This document shows positions 16,283 to 22,342 of a stretch of DNA of 22,342 bases, piece by piece. The notes beneath the pieces were generated by a model. That model ran no database searches. It was not told where the DNA came from and saw only the letters and a program-made list of their open reading frames with translations. This DNA is from JAHFQJ01 sp046050125 (GTDB taxonomy: Bacteria > Pseudomonadota > Gammaproteobacteria > Burkholderiales > Burkholderiaceae). Each line of letters begins with the position of its first letter. Position 1 is the stretch's first letter. The DNA lies in contig JBJOQB010000135.1 of NCBI GenBank assembly GCA_046050125.1, positions 1 to 22,342 of the forward strand. The letters are read 5' to 3'. The translations under genes and the position numbers were made by a program.

Positions 16283-16381
16283 CACCTATATATATCAGGT
16301 GCAATATTTATCACTGTTAGTATCTTTTGTGTGTGATTATATCCATAATATTTGAAATAATTCTCACACTAAAATTAAATA
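16283..16381. repeat. 99-bp direct repeat, copy 1 (left border of defence cassette)
   Basis: This block is identical at every base to 20486-20584, with unrelated sequence on both outer sides and 4,203 bp between corresponding positions. Each copy starts with CACCT, paired with AGGTG 14 bases on, and contains GTGTGA paired with TCACAC across an AT-rich stretch, so it is structured. On the - strand it includes TATAAT at 16336-16341, about 205 bases upstream of gspD. It lies 43 bases past the stop codon of the HNH gene. Confidence 0.95.
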
Positions 16382-16424
16382 AAACATTCCATAAAATATT
16401 GGAATAATTGGTATTGTTACCACC

Positions 16425-17324
16425 CTAATTTTTATTTATTTTTTCAAATGATTTATAATCTTGTAAATTCTTTATATGATGATGATTATGTTCATTTGCA
16501 TGACATTTTATGCATAATACTTTTAAGTTTTCTTCTCGATTATCATTTTTTCTTCTATTTACATGATGAGTATGTAAATATTTTTTCATATTTTGAGTAG
16601 AACAATCAAAATTGCATTGTTGGCATCTCCATTTATGTTTTTCTCTTAATGGCGTACTAATTTTCTTTGTAAAATCTTCAGAATAATCATCTATAGGAGC
16701 ATTATCTGAATTATAATCTGGTTTTTCAGTGTGTAATGAGCTTGGATATTGCGTGAAAAAATCTTCAATACTAAAATTTTTAACTTCCTTGATTTTATCA
16801 TGGCTATTTTTATAGCTATTAAAGTTTAATTTCGATAAACAATTCATACAAACATATAGTTTTGCTTCTCTTTCTCCAATTTCTCGTATATTTAATTTAA
16901 AAACACCATCTGTTTTTTGTGATACAACGTATCTATTTTTTTCATTATTATCAAATTTAGACTTTAATGTTTTACATTTTACTAAATGAAATCTAGGGGC
17001 ATTTTCAACAGAAAACTCATTATAAGAATTAATATCTCTAATATATAATAAAACTCTTTCTCCTTTATAAAGAGGTAATAAATCATTTTCCCATTTTAAT
17101 TCTTCAGATTTTACATCAATACCAGAAGTACTATTTTGTAGTATTTCTCTAATTTTTTCTATGCTTAGTTCTGGTAATGACTCTGTCTTAATATCTATTT
17201 GTTTTGTCGCTACTTCAATTGTTATTCCTATATTTGGTATAGGAACATTCTTATTAATTCCCATTTTTTCTTTTGCCTCATTAAACAATGCAGAGAAATC
17301 TGGTAATTCAGGGAATTTATTCAT
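16425..17324 (-). CDS. zorE: HNH nuclease, ZorE-like effector of a Zorya-type system
   Basis: The 299-residue protein ends in an HNH nuclease fold: C234-x2-C237, HTHH at residues 251-254 (first catalytic His), N266, then C271-x2-C274-H275 and H279. The two CxxC pairs should bind structural zinc and the central residues a catalytic metal. Ahead of it, residues about 90-190 form a second conserved-looking domain with C117, the pair C159-x2-C162 and the string RYVVSQKTDGVFKLN. It starts 12 bases after the zorB-like stop codon, with AAAGG seven bases from the ATG, so it is the third gene of the operon. In type II Zorya the third component, ZorE, is an HNH nuclease that attacks invading DNA, which fits. 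The name ZorE is inferred from context and domain; I cannot confirm homology beyond the HNH core. Confidence 0.75.
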   Translation of the reverse strand: MNKFPELPDFSALFNEAKEKMGINKNVPIPNIGITIEVATKQIDIKTESLPELSIEKIREILQNSTSGIDVKSEELKWENDLLPLYKGERVLLYIRDINSYNEFSVENAPRFHLVKCKTLKSKFDNNEKNRYVVSQKTDGVFKLNIREIGEREAKLYVCMNCLSKLNFNSYKNSHDKIKEVKNFSIEDFFTQYPSSLHTEKPDYNSDNAPIDDYSEDFTKKISTPLREKHKWRCQQCNFDCSTQNMKKYLHTHHVNRRKNDNREENLKVLCIKCHANEHNHHHIKNLQDYKSFEKINKN

Positions 17325-17336
17325 AATATACCTTTG

Positions 17337-18053
17337 CTAATTTATATTTTTTTCTAAAGCTTCGTTTAATTTAGATTCTGCAGTGGTTTTAATGCGAATT
17401 TCAACTCTTTGAGATGCTTTACTATCTTCAGTTATATTATCTATTTGATAAATAAGCCTTGATGATGATAATCCATTAGCTGTTAAATGAGATTTAATCC
17501 AACCTTTATATTCTTTAATTTCAGGTAGCTCCAAAACATATTGCAATAGACTTCTAGTTCTACGCTGAGATAAATCCATATTTAAAAAATAAGCATTATC
17601 ATTTGATTTACCATCTGACCAAAAACTAGATGTATGACCTTCAATACGAATTTCTTCAATAATTGATTTAAATTCATTTTTATTTAATATTGCGATATAT
17701 CTAGGAAAAAAATCATTTAGAATTTCTTTAAATGCTGGTTTTAATTCATTAGAACCCGTATCAAATAATATACTTGGAGATTTGAATCTAATACTTAAAT
17801 CTTTGTTAATTTCTGCGCCCCATTTCTGAATATCATCTTTAAATTCTTTTTCTAATGCATTTAAAAGCTCAGCTTTAGTTTTATCATACACAATAATGAT
17901 ATTTTTTGTTTTTTCTGCTTCTTTTTGAACTTTTATCATAAAAACAACAGATATAAACAAAAACACCATCATTAATCCTGTCATTAAATCAGCTAATGGA
18001 ATCCAATGTGCATCTTGTGATGATTGATTTTTAGAACTATTTTTTAAAGTCAT
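17337..18053 (-). CDS. zorB: ZorB-like MotB/OmpA-family motor protein
   Basis: The 238-residue protein has one N-terminal membrane helix (about residues 17-40: WIPLADLMTGLMMVFLFISV). An aspartate, D22, sits at its start, in the place of the proton-binding aspartate of MotB. After a linker comes an OmpA-like peptidoglycan-binding domain: SNELKPAFKEIL, IRIEGHTSSFWSDGKS, NMDLSQRRTRSLLQYV and RVEIRIKT. This is the architecture of ZorB, which pairs with ZorA to form a proton-driven, cell-wall-anchored complex. The start codon is one base after the zorA-like stop codon, implying coupled translation and matched amounts. A flagellar MotB or TolR is unlikely, given the neighbours and the domain arrangement. 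Confidence 0.85.
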   Translation of the reverse strand: MTLKNSSKNQSSQDAHWIPLADLMTGLMMVFLFISVVFMIKVQKEAEKTKNIIIVYDKTKAELLNALEKEFKDDIQKWGAEINKDLSIRFKSPSILFDTGSNELKPAFKEILNDFFPRYIAILNKNEFKSIIEEIRIEGHTSSFWSDGKSNDNAYFLNMDLSQRRTRSLLQYVLELPEIKEYKGWIKSHLTANGLSSSRLIYQIDNITEDSKASQRVEIRIKTTAESKLNEALEKNIN

Positions 18054-18054
18054 A

Positions 18055-19938
18055 CTACATTCTCACATTGTTAGCAATTTCAATGATTTTTTGAAGTTTT
18101 TCTGTAAGCGGTTTGTAATCAGCTACAAATTTATTTGATAATGAAGCCAATTGCCCAGCCAAAGAACCTAATGATTTAGTTAGTGTAGCGGATAATTCAG
18201 TTTCTAATTTATTAAATTGCTCTACTGATTTTTTATGCATTTCGCTATTAAAGGTATTATTTGATGTTGTTATATCGCTTAATAGCTTATCAAGAAAGCT
18301 TTCAAATTTATTAATGCTATTTTGCAAGTTGTCACTAACAGTTTTTTGATTTTGCTGAATATCATTAGATAATTTATTTGTTAAGCCTTTTAACTGTTCA
18401 CTAGTATTATTTAAACTACTTTCAATTGAAGTTTTAATATTGTCAGTTGTTGATTTTATCGTGCTTGCATTACTTTGCAAACTCTCATCAACAGTTTTTT
18501 GATTTTGCTGAATATCATTAGATAATTTATTTGTTAAGCCTTTTAACTGTTCGCTAGTATTATTTAGACTACTTTCAATTGAAGTTTTAATACTTTCTGT
18601 TGTTGATTTTATCTTGCTTGCATTACTTTGCAAACTTTCATCAACAGTTTTTTGATTTTGCTGAATATCATTAGATAATTTATTTGTTAAGCCTTTTAAC
18701 TGTTCACTAGTGCTATTTAAACTACTTTCAATTGAAGTTTTAATATTGTCGGTTGTTGATTTTAGTGTACTTGCATTACTTTCTAAACTGTCATTTATTT
18801 TGATATGAGAATTTTTCATAGATTTAATAAACTCTTCACTATTTTCTTCAATTTTATTACTAGAATTTTTTAAACTATCTTTAATTAATTTGTTACTTTC
18901 TTCAAGAGAGGCATTTAAAATTGTTTGATTTTTACCAACTGCATTTTTCAAATCATTCGCAATTTCCAAAATTTGTGTTTCAATTTTAGGCAAACCATTA
19001 GAGGCATTTAATACTAATGTTGAAAGGGCAGTTAATTGTGTTTGTAATGTATCTTTCTGCTCTTCTAATTTATCTAATAAATTAGATAAATTAGAAGCTA
19101 CTATAGAAAAAACTTCAGTTTTATTAATTATTGTTTCATAACGGTCTGTGGCTTTTGCCATATTATCAGCAATAATTGTATTTTTGGCTTCTATTTCTTC
19201 AATATGAACTTTATATTTATCTTGCCAAATTAATAATTTTCCTACAGCATCATTTAATTGCTTAAAATTTTCTCCAAATTGAGACATCAACTCATTATTG
19301 AAATCCTCAATAACTTTCTTTAACGCCTCAATTAATGCTCCTGTTGAACCTTTAGCAATTTCTTGTAATGCATGTTCTTGTACTTGCTTTAATTCATCTA
19401 ATTTTATTAAGTGGTGTTTATTTGCATCACTTGCTTCACTACGCATTTTACCTAAAATGGTAGCCAAACTACTTTCACCATCACCAGTTAGTGATTTATT
19501 TAAATTTTTATCAATTTTTTCTAACGCCAATATAATATCTTTAATTGTTGCATCTTCATTTATTGATACTTCTTCTATATTTTTAGATTTAGTATAAATT
19601 GAATGATATTTAAGATATAATGAGCATGCAATTGCTACAGCAGATGGCAAAAATGCTCCCTTTAAACCATTTAATAATTCAGGCATACTATTTGTAATAT
19701 CTTTTATATTTAAGCTATATAAACCAATAGTAACGCCAATGAAGGTAAACAATATGCCTAATGTTGTAATAAAAGGTACGGCATCATTTTGTTTGCCATT
19801 TTTTAATTGTAATTTAGATAATATAGGTATGTTTATACCCATAAATAGTAAAGTAAAAGCTAATACTATAACTACTCCAATTATTTCTATCCAACCAACA
19901 GTATACCCAGACAAAACAAGACCATGAGATGAAAACAT
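18055..19938 (-). CDS. zorA: ZorA-like MotA/ExbB-family protein with long coiled-coil tail
   Basis: The 627-residue protein has hydrophobic segments at about residues 14-40, 54-75 and 92-110, including FITTLGILFTFIGVTIGLYS and LLNGLKGAFLPSAVAIACSL, the proton-channel helices of MotA/TolQ/ExbB proteins. A tail of about 500 residues follows that is helical, rich in Lys, Ser, Asn and Leu and free of cysteines, as in ZorA, where it projects into the cytoplasm. It contains three near-identical 51-residue repeats. The frame is open up to 20022, but the ATG at 19936-19938 is chosen: AAAGG lies seven bases upstream, a TATAAT hexamer lies about 30 bases upstream, and the extra 28 residues would precede that promoter. 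It is the first gene of the zorA-zorB-HNH operon. Confidence 0.85.
   Translation of the reverse strand: MFSSHGLVLSGYTVGWIEIIGVVIVLAFTLLFMGINIPILSKLQLKNGKQNDAVPFITTLGILFTFIGVTIGLYSLNIKDITNSMPELLNGLKGAFLPSAVAIACSLYLKYHSIYTKSKNIEEVSINEDATIKDIILALEKIDKNLNKSLTGDGESSLATILGKMRSEASDANKHHLIKLDELKQVQEHALQEIAKGSTGALIEALKKVIEDFNNELMSQFGENFKQLNDAVGKLLIWQDKYKVHIEEIEAKNTIIADNMAKATDRYETIINKTEVFSIVASNLSNLLDKLEEQKDTLQTQLTALSTLVLNASNGLPKIETQILEIANDLKNAVGKNQTILNASLEESNKLIKDSLKNSSNKIEENSEEFIKSMKNSHIKINDSLESNASTLKSTTDNIKTSIESSLNSTSEQLKGLTNKLSNDIQQNQKTVDESLQSNASKIKSTTESIKTSIESSLNNTSEQLKGLTNKLSNDIQQNQKTVDESLQSNASTIKSTTDNIKTSIESSLNNTSEQLKGLTNKLSNDIQQNQKTVSDNLQNSINKFESFLDKLLSDITTSNNTFNSEMHKKSVEQFNKLETELSATLTKSLGSLAGQLASLSNKFVADYKPLTEKLQKIIEIANNVRM
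18319..18777 (-). repeat. Three tandem 153-bp repeats inside zorA
   Basis: Three consecutive units of 153 bp, each encoding 51 residues (NASTLKSTTDNIKTSIESSL ... QQNQKTVDESLQS), differ at only a few positions. The last unit diverges near its end (VSDNLQN). The period is a whole number of codons, so gain or loss of units keeps the frame and changes the tail length. Confidence 0.95.
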
Positions 19939-19966
19939 AAAAATGCCTTTTAATAAATTATTGCAT

Positions 19967-19972
19967 ATTATA
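19967..19972 (-). promoter_or_regulatory. Predicted -10 element of the Zorya-like operon
   Basis: A consensus TATAAT on the - strand lies 28 bases before the chosen zorA ATG, with GTTGTACATGGCG just upstream. No good -35 hexamer is found at 16-18 bases (the best is GCTCTT). Transcription would start near 19960, giving a leader of about 22 bases. Confidence 0.45.
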
Positions 19973-20043
19973 CGCCATGTACAACTAAGAAGAGCATAAA
20001 TTGAATAAAATATAGTTAACAAGGCAACATTTAAACAAGATTT

Positions 20044-20447
20044 ATGCTAGAACAAAATTTTATCATAGAAGTATACTGTATAGCAGAGGAAGCAATAAAA
20101 TCGATATTAAAAGATACAAGACTACAACGCAAAGTTAAGTACGAGAGAGACATTTATAATACAAAGTGCAAATTTACATAACTTAAAATAAGAAGTACAA
20201 AAATATTTAATCTAAAAAATGAATGTAAAAGCAGATACTAATACATAGTAGACCTTTTTCCAATTCCGATACATATAAAAAGCGGGGCATATTTTGGTAA
20301 GAGTTTTAAAAGACAAGCAGATTATGTATACTGTGCATCAAAGAAATTACACTACTATGTATTTCAGGATATGTTTATAATAAATAGTGCAGGTGTAGTA
20401 GTAAATTAGATATTGCTACTGCAAATAGAGATGATGAATTATTTTAA
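20044..20447 (+). pseudogene. Remnant of an IS982-family transposase
   Basis: Reading the + strand across frames gives recognisable pieces of an IS982-type DDE transposase. The N-terminus is MLEQNFIIEVYCIAEEA (from 20044). Then QSANLHNLK lies near 20156-20182, followed by VDLFPIPIHIKSGAYFGKSF, which keeps the first catalytic Asp. After it come YVYCASKKLHYYVFQDMF, INSAGVVVN and, after a frameshift, DIATANRDDELF ending at 20447. Several stop codons and frameshifts interrupt it, about 100 residues between the first two blocks are deleted, and the C-terminal part with the last catalytic Glu is gone. It cannot be active. I did not find IS terminal inverted repeats around it. It runs opposite to the zorA-like gene, from which it is separated by about 100 bases. 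Confidence 0.85.
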
Positions 20448-20485
20448 ATGGATTTAGCATAAATAATTGTACTTTATTATGTAGT

Positions 20486-20584
20486 CACCTATATATATCA
20501 GGTGCAATATTTATCACTGTTAGTATCTTTTGTGTGTGATTATATCCATAATATTTGAAATAATTCTCACACTAAAATTAAATA
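20486..20584. repeat. 99-bp direct repeat, copy 2 (right border of defence cassette)
   Basis: Identical to copy 1 at 16283-16381. It begins 38 bases past the IS982 remnant and ends 12 bases from the stop codon of the next gene. That gene's transcript runs straight into the repeat, so the element may serve as its 3' region. Confidence 0.95.
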
Positions 20585-20596
20585 TAAAAAATATAT

Positions 20597-22282
20597 CTAA
20601 ACAAGCCAAGTTTGAGCTTTTGATGATGATATAGTTTTTGGTGGAATATCTGACTTTTGTAATAAAGTTAAATTTTTAATATCTGGGAACTCATCTTCTT
20701 TAGTTAAAAATGCATTATGCCTTGCTTGTAACTTTGTAAAATGACTTTGGTTACATTTATCCCAATCATATTGGTCGCCCATAGCATCAAAATCATCTGC
20801 GTTTTGCTGTGATTTATTTGTTGATATATCTATATATAATTTAATTAGCTTTTCTAAAGAACCTATAAAATCATCTTTGCTTTGTTTTTGTAATTCATCT
20901 ACTTGTAAACCTATTTGAGTATCTTGTGTAATGCTGGCTAATCTTAATTTAATATATTCAAATAATTTAGATGAAATGCTATCCGTTAAGAATTCTTTAG
21001 TTAAATTACTAACACCATTAAAAGATATTAAGAAATTTAATTTTTGCATGGTATCACTAGTTAATAAATCCTTCACTTTAGTATTAATTTTTCCTGATGA
21101 TATTTTAGAATTTATTTCGCTAATAATATTAGTTAATGCTGATTTTGTTTTTGCGTTATCATTAAGAGATTGTGCTTTATTTATTTTGCCTATAATATCA
21201 ATTAATTCTTTTTTAGTGATAATGTCAATATTTTTAATAGAGGCAACTTTAACTAGTTTAGCTGTGATATCTGTTAGCAATTCCTTAGTTGTTGTGGCAA
21301 CATCTTTAATATCCATTATAGCATTTACTTTATCAATAACATCATCAATGTAATTAGCATCTCTTTCCATTTCAGTGTCGCCGTTTTCATGGCTGTAATA
21401 ATCATATTTAGCTGGTTTTTTAAGAAATTTACCATCAAATTGTGCTAATAGTTTATCTATTTCAGATTTTTTTCTGATGCATAATATCTCTTGTTTATCA
21501 TCAGACATCTTACTTTCAGCTAAAATTGCTAAGTCGTATATATGCAATAATAATTCAGGAAAAAACTTATTTGGCAAGTTGCCCTTTTCTTTTCTTAAAA
21601 ATAAAATAAATGTTCTACTATAAGCAAGCTCTTTTATAAACTCTATTTGCTGACTTCTGTCAAATTTTCTTATATCTTTTTCACTAAAATTGCTTAGGCT
21701 ATCGTCCCAAAACTGAAAGGCTATATCTCGTTTTTTATGTGAAGATAACATACTAAATACATCTATATTTAATTTAGCTTTTGTGCCTTTACTCTTACTA
21801 GAAGCTGAACACTCTACCATAAATCGCCTCACACTAAGCAATAAGTGCATTAACTCTTTATCACTTGATTTACTAATTGCCTTATCAATAATGCTACTTA
21901 CTACAGCTTTTAACCCTTTATACATTGTATTTAGTTTATCTTTATTCTGTTCCGTAGCAATTAAACCTAATGGAATGTACTGACTGCCATTTTTTGCATC
22001 AACTAAACCACACATTACTTGTGTAAAAATATGTAATAATTTTTTATGCTCTGAATTATCTATCTGTGTATACGAAGGTAAACTAGCATTGGACATTGAT
22101 GCAACTGATGATATTAAATTAGTTAGTGGGTGGCTTGATTTCTTTGCTGATGATACTTCTTTGGTATTCTTTAGATGCAATAAATTTGTTTTTCTAACTG
22201 CAGTTAATTGAGGCATAAAAAATTCGAGAGTGTTATCTAAAGAGAGCTGAGCATAAGATAGTCTGAAATTTGTTAAATTCAT
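20597..22282 (-). CDS. Hypothetical protein, 561 residues
   Basis: I do not recognise this protein. It is predicted soluble and mostly helical, rich in Lys, Ser, Asp and Ile, without a signal peptide, membrane segment or clear catalytic motif. The middle third (about residues 310-450) contains a loosely recurring pattern: KELLTDITAKL, KELIDIIGKIN, KSALTNIISEINSK and KEFLTDSISSKL. This suggests degenerate helical repeats of unequal spacing. The start is uncertain, since no good Shine-Dalgarno sequence precedes the ATG at 22280-22282; an internal ATG at codon 23 (MPQLTAVRK) is no better. It lies just outside the repeat-bounded defence cassette on the same strand, so it is probably part of the older chromosome. 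A lineage-specific or effector-like protein is possible, but nothing proves it. Confidence 0.65.
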   Translation of the reverse strand: MNLTNFRLSYAQLSLDNTLEFFMPQLTAVRKTNLLHLKNTKEVSSAKKSSHPLTNLISSVASMSNASLPSYTQIDNSEHKKLLHIFTQVMCGLVDAKNGSQYIPLGLIATEQNKDKLNTMYKGLKAVVSSIIDKAISKSSDKELMHLLLSVRRFMVECSASSKSKGTKAKLNIDVFSMLSSHKKRDIAFQFWDDSLSNFSEKDIRKFDRSQQIEFIKELAYSRTFILFLRKEKGNLPNKFFPELLLHIYDLAILAESKMSDDKQEILCIRKKSEIDKLLAQFDGKFLKKPAKYDYYSHENGDTEMERDANYIDDVIDKVNAIMDIKDVATTTKELLTDITAKLVKVASIKNIDIITKKELIDIIGKINKAQSLNDNAKTKSALTNIISEINSKISSGKINTKVKDLLTSDTMQKLNFLISFNGVSNLTKEFLTDSISSKLFEYIKLRLASITQDTQIGLQVDELQKQSKDDFIGSLEKLIKLYIDISTNKSQQNADDFDAMGDQYDWDKCNQSHFTKLQARHNAFLTKEDEFPDIKNLTLLQKSDIPPKTISSSKAQTWLV

Positions 22283-22342
22283 CAGGTTTATTAATGTTAA
22301 CCCATAACTTCATGCTTAGTTCTACCATTTGTTCTGAACGAG

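Larger units (their letters stand above)
16283..20584. other. Zorya-like defence cassette bounded by direct repeats
   Basis: The segment contains, in - strand order, a decayed IS982-type transposase (on the + strand), a ZorA-like gene, a ZorB-like gene and an HNH nuclease gene, all between identical 99-bp repeats. The bordering genes, gspD on one side and an unrecognised gene on the other, would be separated by a single repeat if the cassette were absent. No integrase lies inside, so how it arrived is unknown. Recombination between repeats could delete it cleanly. Confidence 0.65.

Noticed and set aside
18319..18777. The regularly spaced repeats considered as a CRISPR array
   Set aside because: The units are 153 bp, contiguous, in frame within a coding sequence, and have no spacers.
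17337..19938. Flagellar stator MotAB or TolQR as the identity of the two membrane proteins
   Set aside because: No flagellar or Tol genes are nearby, the tail is far longer than in those families, and an HNH nuclease gene is co-transcribed.
19939..20022. An upstream start extending the ZorA-like protein by 28 residues
   Set aside because: The extension spans the predicted -10 element and lacks a ribosome-binding site, whereas the ATG at 19938 has a good one.
16283..20584. The 99-bp repeats considered as ends of a complete transposon or prophage attachment sites
   Set aside because: They are direct, not inverted, and no intact transposase or integrase and no tRNA gene lies in or beside the segment; insertion by an outside factor stays possible.

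Overview
This is an AT-rich window from a proteobacterial chromosome, most likely a betaproteobacterium related to Burkholderiales. Two things point there: infA and rpmJ lie between secY and rpsM, and the L36 protein is of the four-ligand zinc type ending SSDPRHKQRQG. The genus cannot be fixed from sequence alone. The low GC content, several unrecognised Lys/Asn/Ser-rich proteins and a decayed insertion sequence would fit a host-associated species, but that is inference.

Layout. Positions 1-932 hold two small unrecognised genes on the + strand; the first seems to lose its C-terminus to a frameshift. Nearly everything else is on the - strand. Positions 925-2304 carry scoA-scoB, the two subunits of a 3-oxoacid CoA-transferase, behind a plausible sigma-70 promoter. 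Positions 2419-3621 encode an unrecognised 400-residue protein. Positions 3832-13521 are the spc and alpha ribosomal clusters, transcribed as rplN-rplX-rplE-rpsN-rpsH-rplF-rplR-rpsE-rpmD-rplO / secY-infA / rpmJ-rpsM-rpsK-rpsD-rpoA-rplQ. A good promoter lies before rplN and an intrinsic terminator after rplQ. Hairpins sit after rplO, between infA and rpmJ, and between rpoA and rplQ, so the run may be divided into several transcription units. The S10 half of the usual cluster is absent: a lone type II secretion secretin gene (gspD, 13815-16130) takes its place.

The most interesting part is 16283-20584. A compact three-gene operon encodes a MotA/ExbB-like membrane protein with a coiled-coil tail of about 500 residues (ZorA-like), a MotB/OmpA-like partner (ZorB-like) and an HNH nuclease with extra cysteine pairs (ZorE-like). 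This matches the composition of a type II-like Zorya anti-phage system: a membrane motor that senses invasion, plus a nuclease effector. The operon and a decayed IS982-family transposase gene lie between two identical 99-bp direct repeats 4,203 bp apart, as if a defence cassette had been inserted into the gap between gspD and the upstream gene and could be lost by one recombination. The ZorA tail holds three near-identical 51-residue repeats, so its length could change by repeat gain or loss.

The window ends with a 561-residue unrecognised protein gene (20597-22282), whose 3' end abuts the second 99-bp repeat.
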